Source: Stappia stellulata (lineage in GTDB: Bacteria > Pseudomonadota > Alphaproteobacteria > Rhizobiales > Stappiaceae). Taken from it: a DNA stretch of 64,000 nt. The position numbers were made by a program, and so were the translations under genes. Under the pieces are notes generated by a model. That model was not told the DNA's origin. It did no database searches and was given only the letters and a program-made list of their open reading frames with translations. This document shows, one piece after another, positions 24,684-33,417 of the stretch. Each line of letters starts with the position of its first letter. Positions within the stretch are counted from its first letter, which is position 1. The DNA is taken from the NCBI RefSeq assembly GCF_020176715.1, contig NZ_JAIVMF010000010.1:62001-126000 (forward strand), written 5' to 3'.

Positions 24684-24819
24684 GACGGGTCCTGCGTGCG
24701 AATGCGAGACCGCGAGGGGAGCGCACCCGCCGCCCGTCGTCAAGGGGCGTAAGGGCGCTATCGACAGGCAATGGCTGCCGGGGCGGCGTGTCCGCCGTGA
24801 GGTCTTGTGAGGAGTTTCG

Positions 24820-25569
24820 ATGCCGCGTTACGAGTTTCGCATGCAGCGCCTTCATGTCGACGGAGACCTGGGCGAGGGCCGGGTGATTGAGGCCGATCGG
24901 GCCCAGGCCAATTACCTCGTCAATGTGCTGCGGCTGAAGGACGGCGCCGAGGTGCTGCTGTTCAACGGGCGCGACGGCGAATGGCGCGCGCAAGTCGCGG
25001 TCACCGGGCGCAAGCAGGCCAGCTTGCACTGCGTGGCGCAGACGCGGCCGCAGGCGCCGGCGCCGGACCTGCATTATCTCTTCGCGCCGCTGAAACACGC
25101 GCGGCTCGACTACATGGTGCAAAAGGCGGTGGAGATGGGGGCGGGCGCGCTGCGCCCGGTGCTGACGCAGCACACGCAGGCAAATCGCGTCAATCTGGAG
25201 CGCATGCAGGCCAACGCCATCGAGGCCTGCGAGCAATGCGGCGTGCTCAGCGTCCCGGAGATTCGCGAGCCCGTTGCCCTGGAAGCGCTGGTGCGCGGTT
25301 TCGCCGAAAGCGATCCGGGACGGCGGATGATCTTTTGCGACGAGGGCGAGGCGACGCAGAACCCGCTTCCCGCGCTTGAAAAGCTTGAGCGTGGGCCGCT
25401 GGCGATCCTGATCGGCCCGGAAGGCGGGTTTTCCGAGGACGAACGTTCCCTGTTGCGGGCGCACGACTTTGTGACCGCGATCCCGCTCGGGCCGCGCGTG
25501 TTGCGCGCCGACACCGCAGCCGTTGCGGCAATGGCGGTTGTGCAGGCGGTTTGCGGCGATTGGCGATAG
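24820..25569 (+). CDS. rsmE: 16S rRNA (uracil-1498-N3)-methyltransferase
   Basis: 249 residues, SPOUT-family enzyme methylating U1498 of 16S rRNA with SAM. An N-terminal PUA-like part ([20 protein letters not shown]) leads to the knotted domain with [12 protein letters not shown] and [16 protein letters not shown], which form the SAM-binding knot, and [23 protein letters not shown] 24820 follows TGAGGAG. It begins a run with gshA, as often seen in Rhizobiales. Confidence 0.95.
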   Translation: MPRYEFRMQRLHVDGDLGEGRVIEADRAQANYLVNVLRLKDGAEVLLFNGRDGEWRAQVAVTGRKQASLHCVAQTRPQAPAPDLHYLFAPLKHARLDYMVQKAVEMGAGALRPVLTQHTQANRVNLERMQANAIEACEQCGVLSVPEIREPVALEALVRGFAESDPGRRMIFCDEGEATQNPLPALEKLERGPLAILIGPEGGFSEDERSLLRAHDFVTAIPLGPRVLRADTAAVAAMAVVQAVCGDWR

Positions 25570-25669
25570 CGGGCGCGGACAGCTCCGATGCGGGGCGGCG
25601 AAAAACCCATTTGTTTTGACAGGGGCGGCTGAGTATGGTGCGCGCCGACCATTCGAAGGATTACCGTGC

Positions 25670-27043
25670 ATGGCCCGCGACACCATCGATTCCACCCCGA
25701 TCACGGGGGTGGCGGAACTCGCCGCGACCCTTGAGGCCGGATGCAAGCCGGCCGACGCGTTCCGCATCGGCACCGAACACGAGAAGTTCGGCTTCAATCT
25801 CGCCGATCTGTCGCCGATCCCCTACGAGGGACCGCGCGGCATCGAGGCCGTGCTCACCGGCATGGAGCGGCTGCTCGGCTGGGAGCGGATCGAGGACAAC
25901 GGGCTGATCATCGGCCTGGCCGATCCTGTCGGCGGCGGTGCGATTTCCATCGAGCCGGGCGGGCAGTTCGAACTGTCCGGCGCGCCGCTGGAAAACCTGC
26001 ATCAGACCTGCCGCGAGACCAATTGCCACCTGTCGCAGGTGCGCGAAGTGGCCGAGCCGCTCGGCATCGGCTTCCTCGGCCTTGGCATGACGCCGACATG
26101 GCGGCGGGAGGACATCCCCGTCATGCCCAAGTCGCGCTACCAGATCATGACGCGCTACATGCCCAAGGTCGGCACGCTCGGCCTCGACATGATGTATCGC
26201 ACCTCGACGATCCAGGTGAATCTCGACTTTTCCAGCGAAGCCGACATGCGCAAGAAGATGCAGGTCGGTCTGGCGCTGCAGCCGGTGGCGACGGCGATCT
26301 TCGCCAATTCGCCGTTTACCGACGGCAAGCCGAACGGCTTCCGCTCCTACCGGGCGGAAATCTGGAAGGACACCGACAACGACCGCTCCGGCGGGTTGCC
26401 GATCGCCTTCGACGCCAGCTTCGGCTTCGAAACCTATGTCGAGTGGGCAATCGACGTGTCGATGTATTTCGTCAAGCGCGGCTCGACCTATCACGATGTC
26501 ACCGGCACCACCTTCCGCGAGTTCATGAATGGCGCGCTAAAGGGGGTGATTCCCGACCCGACGCCGACCATCGGCGACTGGAACAATCATCTCTCGACGC
26601 TCTTCCCGGACGTGCGGCTGAAGAAATATCTCGAGATGCGCGGCGCCGACGGCGGCCCGTGGCGGCGGATCTGCGCGCTTCCCGCGCTCTGGGTCGGGCT
26701 GATGTATGACGACGGCGTGCTCGATCAGGCCCACGAGATGATCAGGGACTGGAGCGCAGAGGAGCGGGAAGCCCTGCGCAACGACGTGCCGGCCGGCGGG
26801 CTGGAAACCCGCTTCCGCAACGGCCGGGTGCTCGATCTCGCCAAGGAGATGCTGGCGCTGTCGCGCGAGGGGCTGAAACGCCGCGCGCGGGTCAATGACG
26901 GCGGCCAGGACGAGCGCGTCCATCTGGCGGCGGTGGAGGAGACGCTGGCGAGCGGTCTGTCGCCCGCCGATGTCATGCTGCGCCGCTATGCCGGCGAATG
27001 GGGCGGCGATCTTTCGCACGCCTTCAAGGATTACGCCTACTGA
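25670..27043 (+). CDS. gshA: Glutamate-cysteine ligase, plant-type
   Basis: 457 residues; makes gamma-glutamylcysteine, the first step of glutathione synthesis. This is the alphaproteobacterial/plant form: FRIGTEHEKFGF, SIEPGGQFELSGAPLENLHQ, GMTPTWRREDIPVMPKSRY, MMYRTSTIQVNLDFSSEADM and GSTYHDVTGTTFREFMNG. ATG 25670 has AAGGA 9 nt upstream and removes a meaningless N-terminal extension. 100 bp after rsmE; a TTGACA at 25616 lacks a properly spaced -10. Confidence 0.96.
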   Translation: MARDTIDSTPITGVAELAATLEAGCKPADAFRIGTEHEKFGFNLADLSPIPYEGPRGIEAVLTGMERLLGWERIEDNGLIIGLADPVGGGAISIEPGGQFELSGAPLENLHQTCRETNCHLSQVREVAEPLGIGFLGLGMTPTWRREDIPVMPKSRYQIMTRYMPKVGTLGLDMMYRTSTIQVNLDFSSEADMRKKMQVGLALQPVATAIFANSPFTDGKPNGFRSYRAEIWKDTDNDRSGGLPIAFDASFGFETYVEWAIDVSMYFVKRGSTYHDVTGTTFREFMNGALKGVIPDPTPTIGDWNNHLSTLFPDVRLKKYLEMRGADGGPWRRICALPALWVGLMYDDGVLDQAHEMIRDWSAEEREALRNDVPAGGLETRFRNGRVLDLAKEMLALSREGLKRRARVNDGGQDERVHLAAVEETLASGLSPADVMLRRYAGEWGGDLSHAFKDYAY

Positions 27044-27131
27044 GGCACCTGTCTTGGCGGGGCGCCGGCAGGATTTGACCGGCGCTCCACGAGGCTTGAT
27101 GATGGCGCGACCCGAACCGGAAGGCCGCGCC

Positions 27132-27884
27132 ATGACAGACAGCTTCAATCCCTTCGCCGCCTTCGACCCCGCCGCGCTCTCCCGGGACATGCAAAGCCGT
27201 TTCGGCTGGGGCGATGCCGATACCCTGCGCGCCGCCGAGGCGCTGATGCCGGCAGCCCTTGCCGGCATGCGCCATTTCGGCTCCTCGCCCTCCGGTTTCG
27301 AGGCGCTGATGGCGCTGCTGCCCGGTCCTGGGCGGGCGAGCGGACTGCCGCGCCCCGACAGTCTGGTCGGCGAACCGCTGGCGCTTTTCTTCGGCCCGGC
27401 CGAGACCCAGGCGGCGCTTGCCGATTTCATCGCCGAACAGACCGGCCTCGACCGGCCCGGCGTGGAAACGCTGATGCCGGTGGTGGCGACGCTGGCGCTC
27501 GGCCAGGTGGCGCGGCGCTTCACCGCCGGCCCCGCACGCGATCTCCTCGATGCGTTTCTGGCAGGCTATGCCCGCGGGCGACCCAAGCCTGTGCCCAACC
27601 CGATGCGCGTCATGGAACCCTATGCGCAAGCCATGCGCTCCTTCTGGGACGGCTATATGGGCCTGTTCGACAGCGCCGCGCAGACACCGGAACCGGCCAA
27701 GGCACCGGAGCCTGAGCCGGACCCGGCCCCGGAACCGGAAACGGCCGGAAGCGACGCGCCGGCGGGCGACGGCTCCGCGCTGATAGACAACTGGATGGCG
27801 CTCGGCCGCGATCTTCAGGACAGCCAGATCCGCAGCTTCGAAAGCTTCTTCGAGCGCCGTCCGGGGCGTGGCGCCGGCGGCTGA
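27132..27884 (+). CDS. DUF937-like protein
   Basis: 250 residues. Two weakly repeated helical modules, DADTLRAAEALMPAALAGMR and DRPGVETLMPVVATLALGQV, have the LLPaLaaGl-like pattern of DUF937/YidB-type proteins. They are followed by a Pro/Glu linker (residues about 188-215, alternating PEP/DPAP) and a short terminal helix (DNWMALGRDLQDSQIRSFES). ATG 27132 has GGAAGG 7 nt upstream; ATG 27099 with GAGG would add eleven residues and is a fair alternative. No signal peptide. Function unknown. Confidence 0.6.
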   Translation: MTDSFNPFAAFDPAALSRDMQSRFGWGDADTLRAAEALMPAALAGMRHFGSSPSGFEALMALLPGPGRASGLPRPDSLVGEPLALFFGPAETQAALADFIAEQTGLDRPGVETLMPVVATLALGQVARRFTAGPARDLLDAFLAGYARGRPKPVPNPMRVMEPYAQAMRSFWDGYMGLFDSAAQTPEPAKAPEPEPDPAPEPETAGSDAPAGDGSALIDNWMALGRDLQDSQIRSFESFFERRPGRGAGG

Positions 27885-27900
27885 CGGGTCGCCTTCTATC

Positions 27901-27930
27901 AAAAAAAAGCCCGCCTCGAAGGAGGCGGGC
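27901..27930 (-). terminator. Rho-independent terminator of the DUF1127 gene
   Basis: Read on the minus strand: GCCCGCCTC-CTTC-GAGGCGGGC followed by eight T. It faces the DUF937 gene, which ends 17 bp away. Confidence 0.85.
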
Positions 27931-28031
27931 AGGTGTGTCGGCGAGGGGCCGACAGGGCCTCGGGCAAGACAACGGGAAGGGTCGGGCCGTTGTCTTGCGG
28001 TGAGGGGAACAGGTGCGCTTGCGCGCCGGTC

Positions 28032-28340
28032 CTAGCGGCGGCGCATGCGCGGGCGAGGCATGCGGGCCTCGCTGCGCAAGAGTGCGAGCTGCACGCTCGG
28101 ATCGCGGAAGTCGCGGCGCGACAAGGCGGTCTCGACATCGCTGCGCGTGACGCCGATATCCGCCAGGATGTGATCGTCCATCTCCAGCAGACCGGCGACG
28201 GTGCGGCGGTTTTTCCGCCGCCGCCAGGCGGTCTGAAGCAGCGTCCCCAATGCGGAGGAGAGCGCCGTCAGAAACGAACGCGCGACGAGGGCGGAGGACC
28301 GTGCGGGCGGGGAGCTGCAGGGGTCGATGGCATGTGACAC
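28032..28340 (-). CDS. DUF1127 domain protein
   Basis: 102 residues from GTG 28340, which has GGAGAGA with about 7 nt spacing; an upstream ATG-extended form is not supported. The core WRRRKNRRTVAGLLEMDDHI, then LADIGVTRSDVETAL is a DUF1127 domain, with a basic tail ARMPRPRMRRR. DUF1127 proteins of Rhizobiales are small basic RNA-linked or phosphate/metabolism-linked regulators; the exact role here is unknown. Divergent from the LysR gene at 28546. Confidence 0.85.
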   Translation of the reverse strand: MSHAIDPCSSPPARSSALVARSFLTALSSALGTLLQTAWRRRKNRRTVAGLLEMDDHILADIGVTRSDVETALSRRDFRDPSVQLALLRSEARMPRPRMRRR

Positions 28341-28545
28341 GACGTCTCTCCTTTCCGGCACCCGGGTTCGGATGCCTGGGGTCTGGTTGCGGCGCTGAGG
28401 GAGGAAGACAAGGGGCCGCGTTCCCTTTGGTATGACAAAACCTATGCGTGCCAAATGCATTTCTCAAACGAATGTTTTGAATGGATAACGATCTCAATTT
28501 GTGATGTATTGAAAATCAACGCATCTGCCGCAACGGAAATTCGCC

Positions 28546-29433
28546 ATGCCTCATGCACTCGACATCGACCAGCTGCGCACCTTTCTCGCCATTGCCGAGC
28601 TTGGCAGTTTCACCAAGGCCGCCGAGGCGGTGAACAAGACGCAGTCGGCCGTTTCCATGCAGATGAAACGGCTTGAGGACCGGCTCGAGCGGGCGATTTT
28701 CGTCAAGGACGGGCGCCAGTCGCGGCTCAGCGAGGACGGCCACCGTCTGGTTGAATACGCCCAGCGGATGATCCGGCTGAACGACGAGACGATGGCCTCC
28801 TTCACGGCCTCGACCACCGTCGGCCGGGTGCGGCTCGGGTTGCCGGACGACTATGCCGACCGGTTGCTGCCGCAGGTGCTGGCCGCCTTTGCCCGGCTCA
28901 ATCCGGCGATCGAGATCGTGGTGCAATGCCAGGCATCGTCGCAGACCGGCGAGATGATCGAGCGCGGCGAACTGGACATCGCCATCGTCACCTCCGGCGA
29001 TTGCGTGCGCATGCCGGGCGAGGTGATCCGCCGCGAGCCGCTGCATTGGGTCGCGCCGGCGCATCATTGCCTGCATTGCGAGGACGTCGTGCGTCTCGCG
29101 CTCGGCCCGACCTCCTGCTCCTGGCGGACGCAGGCGATCTCGCTGCTCGACCGCATCAACCGGCGCTATTGCATCGCCTACAGTTCCTCAAGTGCCGCCG
29201 CGCTCAGCGGCGCGGTTCAGGCGGGGCTCGCAATCGCCGTCCTGCCGGAAAGTGCCGTGCGCTCCGGGATGCGGATCCTCGGCGAAAGCGACGGATTTCC
29301 GACGCTGCCGCCCTGCGACATCACGCTGATCCGCGCGGCCGCCGCCATCGATCCCGTGCATGACGCGCTCTGCGCGCATATCCAGGCGGCCATCGGCAAT
29401 GTGTCGATGCAAATGGCGGCCGCAGCCGAATAG
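28546..29433 (+). CDS. LysR-family transcriptional regulator
   Basis: 295 residues. Winged HTH at residues 5-64 (LRTFLAIAELGSFTKAAEAV, NKTQSAVSMQMKRLEDRLER), then the two-lobed effector domain from about 90 (VRLGLPDDYADRLLPQVLAA). Divergent from the DUF1127 gene with about 205 bp between, where its own and the target promoter should lie. The ribosome site is poor (ACGGAA). Effector unknown. Confidence 0.92.
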   Translation: MPHALDIDQLRTFLAIAELGSFTKAAEAVNKTQSAVSMQMKRLEDRLERAIFVKDGRQSRLSEDGHRLVEYAQRMIRLNDETMASFTASTTVGRVRLGLPDDYADRLLPQVLAAFARLNPAIEIVVQCQASSQTGEMIERGELDIAIVTSGDCVRMPGEVIRREPLHWVAPAHHCLHCEDVVRLALGPTSCSWRTQAISLLDRINRRYCIAYSSSSAAALSGAVQAGLAIAVLPESAVRSGMRILGESDGFPTLPPCDITLIRAAAAIDPVHDALCAHIQAAIGNVSMQMAAAAE

Positions 29434-29457
29434 GCAGCCGGCGGGTCGCCCGCCGTC

Positions 29458-30402
29458 TCAGGCGCGGGCGCGCCCGCTTCTGAGCACCAGGATGTTGCCG
29501 GCGAGCACGAAGCCGAGGCCAAGCAGGGCGGCCGTTCCCCAGACGAAGCCTTCGAGCACCGTGGACACCATCAGCGCGACGACGGGAAAGAGCACGGTGG
29601 CATAGCCGGCGCGTGCCGATCCGATACGTCCGATCAGCGTGAGATAGCAGGCGAAAGCGACGACCGAGGCGAAGATCGCGAGATAGACCAGGCTGCCGAG
29701 ATAGGCGACGGTCATCGGCACTGCGAAGGACACGCCGCGAACGGCTGCGAACAGTCCCAGGAACAGCGCGCCATAGGCCATGCCCCAGGCGCTGGCGGAA
29801 ACGACGGAAATGCCGGCCTTCTGGTTGGAGGCCGACACCATGCTGCCGAAGCAGAACGACAGCGTTCCGGCAAGGCAGAGCCCGAGGCCGGCAACGGCGC
29901 CCGCGTCGATCCCGGCCTGACCCGCCCCGCCGGCGATCTGCGGCCAGAACAAAAGCGCGACGCCGGTGACGCCTAAAAGCCCGCCGAGAAGCACGCGCCG
30001 GCTGATGCGCTGGCCGAAAATCAGGAAGCCGAGCAGAAGATTGAGCACCGAGGTCAGCGAGAACACCACCGCGAGCAGACCCGAGGGGACATGCTGTCCG
30101 CCGTAGTAGAACAGCGTGAAATTGGTGGAGAAGATGAAGAGGCCGAGCCCGGCGAAACGCGGGTGCTGGCGCCAGGAAAAGCGCAGCGGCGCACCGCGCA
30201 TGACCGCCCAGCCCATCATGATCGCCGCCGCCAGCACGAAGCGCCAGAACACGGAGACCTCCGGCGCGGCGGTGCCGAGCTGGAGTTTCAGCGCATACCA
30301 GGACAGGCCCCAGACCAGCACGGTGGTGGCGTAGAGGGCTGTGTCCGCCGGCGAAAGCGATGGGTCGCCGCCAAGCGGCGCGGCGGGGGCAAGGTCGGTC
30401 AT
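29458..30402 (-). CDS. EamA/DMT-family transporter
   Basis: 314 residues with ten membrane helices in two EamA halves (LYATTVLVWGLSWYALKLQ; GLGLCLAGTLSFCFGSMVSA; LFPVVALMVSTVLEGFVWGT). Drug/metabolite exporters of this type move amino acids or other small molecules outward. ATG 30402 is taken because MTDLAPAAPLGG leads directly into helix 1; the TTG/ATG extension to 30480 adds a non-membrane Pro/His-rich stretch. Substrate unknown. Confidence 0.88.
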   Translation of the reverse strand: MTDLAPAAPLGGDPSLSPADTALYATTVLVWGLSWYALKLQLGTAAPEVSVFWRFVLAAAIMMGWAVMRGAPLRFSWRQHPRFAGLGLFIFSTNFTLFYYGGQHVPSGLLAVVFSLTSVLNLLLGFLIFGQRISRRVLLGGLLGVTGVALLFWPQIAGGAGQAGIDAGAVAGLGLCLAGTLSFCFGSMVSASNQKAGISVVSASAWGMAYGALFLGLFAAVRGVSFAVPMTVAYLGSLVYLAIFASVVAFACYLTLIGRIGSARAGYATVLFPVVALMVSTVLEGFVWGTAALLGLGFVLAGNILVLRSGRARA

Positions 30403-30559
30403 GCAAGGGGCCTGTCGAAGGAACGGCGGGAGAACTTTGTGAAGAGGTCTATGATGCCCGATCCGCGTTCTGTCCACCAATCAGGATATGTGGCGCGATT
30501 GATGAGCGGTGTTGATGCTTGTGCGGCGAGCCGCCCGCTGCCGAACGGCGAGAGAGAGC

Positions 30560-31204
30560 TTAATCGGCACTCTCGTGCCAGCCGAGCGGATAGCCGGCCG
30601 AAAGGACCGCGATAACGGTCGCGGGCGTCAGCACCTCGACCGGCATCGCCGCGTCAAGGTCGGGCGCCGGGCGATAGCCGTCGAACCCCCATGACACGAG
30701 CCCGCCGATCCGCTTGGCGAAAAAGCCGCCGTTCGCGCGGAAAAACGTGCCGTCCGGGTAGCTTTCGGGAATCTTGCCGAGCGCGGTGACGGGCAGGGAG
30801 ACCTTTGCGGAGGCGGCGCGTTCGGCATGAAGTGCACGGTCCATCACGTCGGCGCCCGGTGGCCTGTCGAGACCGCCGGCCTTCTGCCAGGCGGCCTGAA
30901 ACGCCCGCGCATCCGCGCGCCGGCACTCGAAGCAGGGCCGGTGGCCGGCCGTGAGCGCGGTCGCCTCGTCGAGAAAGAACAGTTCCGTATAGCCACTGCC
31001 CATCACGCTGCGCTGCCGGTCGTTGAAACACAGCAGGCAGGCGATCCAGCGTCGCGACGTCCAGCGGGCGCGGCCAAGGCGACCGCTCGCACGATCGTGC
31101 AGCCGCCCGCCGCGATTGCCCATCAGCGTGCCGCGGGCAGCAATGGCATGCAGCGTTCCGTCTGGCGCGACGCGGTTTTGCAGGGGCGAGGGGCGGACGT
31201 GCAT
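30560..31204 (-). CDS. Conserved hypothetical protein with two CxxC-like motifs
   Basis: 214 residues. I recognise a conserved rhizobial hypothetical family but no function. Fixed-looking segments: RGTLMGNRGGRLHD, RWTSRRWIACLLCFNDRQR, GYTELFFLDEATALTAGHRP and CFECRRADARAF. CLLC and CFEC could jointly bind zinc or a cluster, or hold a redox pair. No signal peptide or membrane helix. ATG 31204 lies next to a weak GAGCG; the TTG three codons earlier is not needed. The gene for a thioredoxin-like protein precedes it on the same strand, 39 bp away. Confidence 0.75.
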   Translation of the reverse strand: MHVRPSPLQNRVAPDGTLHAIAARGTLMGNRGGRLHDRASGRLGRARWTSRRWIACLLCFNDRQRSVMGSGYTELFFLDEATALTAGHRPCFECRRADARAFQAAWQKAGGLDRPPGADVMDRALHAERAASAKVSLPVTALGKIPESYPDGTFFRANGGFFAKRIGGLVSWGFDGYRPAPDLDAAMPVEVLTPATVIAVLSAGYPLGWHESAD

Positions 31205-31243
31205 TGCGCTCAAGGAAAGCGCCGATCCGACCGGCAGCCGGGC

Positions 31244-31870
31244 CTATCCAAGACGCCAGTCCTCGACGCTCTCGCCTTTCGCGCGCATCCCGTCGAGCCG
31301 GGCGTTGGCGTAGCGCTGGAAGCCTTCCTGCTTGTAGGTGCCGCTGCGCACCCATTCGAAGAAATGATAGAAGTAGAAAGGCGAGAGATAGCCCTGGATC
31401 CGGGTGGCTTCCGCCGCACGGCCGGATTTTCCGGCAACCGCCGCCGGGTCGTTGGGAAAGAACACCAGCGTCGGCGTGAAATTCACCAGCCACTTGCGCC
31501 CGAGCGCGCGTTCCTCCATCGCCTCGCCGTCGAAATCGGTGACCTCGCGCGAGCCGAACAGGTCGAGCTGGATGATGGCGAAGTTCTCCTTCAGATACGG
31601 GAGATAGTCCTGCCGCTCCAGGTTCACCTCATGCGTCTTGCGGCAGTAGGGACAGCCGGCCTGCTCGAACATCACCACCAGATGCTTGCCGGCCGCATGG
31701 GCCTCCGCCAGATCGTCGCTGAGCTCCAGAAAGCTCTCGACGAACCAGTCCTGATTGTAGAGACCGTCGTCGCCAAGCGTTGCAGCCCCGGCGGGACGCG
31801 GCCCGCCGCCCAGTGCCAGCGCCGCGCCGGTGGTCAGCGCACCCATCCCGAATTGCCTGCGTGTGATCAT
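31244..31870 (-). CDS. Tat-exported thioredoxin-like protein (SoxW/DsbD-gamma type)
   Basis: 208 residues. Twin-arginine signal TRRQFGMGALTTGAAL, cleavage near residue 30 (AGAA). The thioredoxin fold carries the redox pair in EQAGCPYCRKTH (Cys73, Cys76) and the cis-Pro loop NFTPTLVFFPND. It resembles SoxW-like or DsbD-C-like periplasmic reductases. ATG 31870 follows GGGAGGA; an upstream start adds MECVWEDT and hides the Tat motif. It may form an operon with the TPR gene upstream (31942-33141) and the CxxC protein downstream. Confidence 0.88.
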   Translation of the reverse strand: MITRRQFGMGALTTGAALALGGGPRPAGAATLGDDGLYNQDWFVESFLELSDDLAEAHAAGKHLVVMFEQAGCPYCRKTHEVNLERQDYLPYLKENFAIIQLDLFGSREVTDFDGEAMEERALGRKWLVNFTPTLVFFPNDPAAVAGKSGRAAEATRIQGYLSPFYFYHFFEWVRSGTYKQEGFQRYANARLDGMRAKGESVEDWRLG

Positions 31871-31941
31871 CGTGTCCTCCCAGACGCATTCCATGACGTG
31901 AATATATCAGCTTGTTCGCGCCTTGGCATCCATCGCAAGGA

Positions 31942-33141
31942 TCACCGCTCCTCGGGAAACAGCGGCAGGGTTTCCGGCTCGTGGGGCGCGGCGGTTCCGT
32001 CGTCTTGCGTCGGCGCGTCGGCGGCGGGCTGCGCGGGGCTTTCGGCGGCCTCGTCCTGCTGCGCGGTTCGCGCGGCGGCCTGACGGGCGGCCTCTGCCTC
32101 CGCCTCCGCCTGCGCCCGTGCCGCGACCTCTTCCAGATGGCGTTCCAGCGCGTCGAGATCCTGCCAGACCTTGAAAGCAAGCTGGTCGCGCTCGCCCTGC
32201 GCCATCAGGACCGCACGCGCCTGCTTGCCGGCGCCGCAGGCGGCAAGCGCCGTGCCGAGCGCATTGGCGGCGGCCTTGCTGGAGGGCGCAAGATCCCAGG
32301 CGGCGCGCGCGTGATGCAGCGCGGCTGCGAGATTGCCGGAGCGGCGGTGCGCATTGGACAGGTTGATGGAGGAGGTCGCGTCGGCCGGGTCGCGCGTCTG
32401 GGCCGCGGTGAAGGCCTCGATGGCGCCCGGCCAGTCCTCGCGCGCCAGCAGGATGGTGCCGAGCAGCGACTGCGGCGCGGGGTCCTTCGAATTCACCCGC
32501 GCGGCCTGGCGGGCATAGTCCTCCGCCTCGTCGAAGCGGCTTTGCCGGAACAGGATCGTGGCAAGGCCGGAGAGCGCCGGCACATAGCCCGGGTCGATCC
32601 GCAACGCCTGCCGGTATTGCGCGATCGCGGCGGCAACCTGGCCGATCGGGCCCTGGGCATCGGCGTCCAGCGTCAGCGCGGCGGCGGAATTGGGCAGCGC
32701 CTGCAACAGCCGCCGCGTCAGCGGCGCCGCCTCGCGCGGCTGGTCGAGACGCAGCAGGATCGTCGCCAGGCCATAGAGCGCGTTGCGGTTGTCCGGCTCC
32801 GCCTTGAGCACGGCGACGAAGGCGTCGCGCGCCGGCTCCAGGCGATCGAGCAGCAGCAGGGCATTGCCGAGATTCGCGCGTGCGGCCAGATGGTCGGGGC
32901 AGGTGAACACGACCTGGCGCAGCAGCGTGACGGCCTCGTCCAGATCGCCGCGCCTGAGCAGCGCGGTGCCGGCGCGGTAGCGCGCCTCATGCGCCTGCGG
33001 CTCCCGGTTGACGATGTCGAGATAGATCCGCAGCGCCCCGTCGAGATCTCCGGCGCTTTCGCGCGCCATCGCATCGTTGAGGGCGCGGGCAAGGCCGGCT
33101 GTGACGGGATCGTCGGAAGACGGCGGTAGGGAAGACGACAT
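31942..33141 (-). CDS. TPR-repeat protein
   Basis: 399 residues with about eight tetratricopeptide repeats (for example GDLDGALRIYLDIVNREPQA, YVPALSGLATILFRQSRFDE, ATSSINLSNAHRRSGNLAAA), then a coiled Ala/Glu/Gln-rich stretch and an acidic tail. No signal peptide, so probably cytosolic scaffold. ATG 33141 (MSSSLPPSSDD) has AAGGAG about 11 nt upstream; the longer form from 33297 is Arg/Ser/Pro-rich and unlikely. Partner unknown. Confidence 0.82.
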   Translation of the reverse strand: MSSSLPPSSDDPVTAGLARALNDAMARESAGDLDGALRIYLDIVNREPQAHEARYRAGTALLRRGDLDEAVTLLRQVVFTCPDHLAARANLGNALLLLDRLEPARDAFVAVLKAEPDNRNALYGLATILLRLDQPREAAPLTRRLLQALPNSAAALTLDADAQGPIGQVAAAIAQYRQALRIDPGYVPALSGLATILFRQSRFDEAEDYARQAARVNSKDPAPQSLLGTILLAREDWPGAIEAFTAAQTRDPADATSSINLSNAHRRSGNLAAALHHARAAWDLAPSSKAAANALGTALAACGAGKQARAVLMAQGERDQLAFKVWQDLDALERHLEEVAARAQAEAEAEAARQAAARTAQQDEAAESPAQPAADAPTQDDGTAAPHEPETLPLFPEER

Positions 33142-33417
33142 GGCCGACGGGGCTCCTTGGCTGCGCGGTGAGACGCAGGGGCTGCGCGGTGAAACGCAGG
33201 TTGCGCCTATGAAAACGCGGCGCGGGCAGGCGCCGCCGCGCATGGGCAAAGCGTAGGACGAAGGGTAGGGGTGTGCGCCGCCCCGGTCAAAGGACAAGGC
33301 GAAAACGACACGCCCGCGCCGGGGTTATCCGCAGCCTTCGGGCGACAATGCGGCACTATGAGGGTCCGGACGCAGATTTCGGTTCAAAACCGCGAAGTCT
33401 TTGGGTAGAAGCGGCGC

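Noticed and set aside
25616-25645. Strong promoter before gshA from TTGACA
   Set aside because: The only -10-like sequence (TATGGT) is about 12 nt away, too close; the 17-nt position reads TGCGCG.
33142-33297. N-terminal extension of the TPR protein
   Set aside because: The 52 extra residues are Arg/Ser/Pro low-complexity with no ribosome site; MSSSLPPSSDD at 33141 is the better start.
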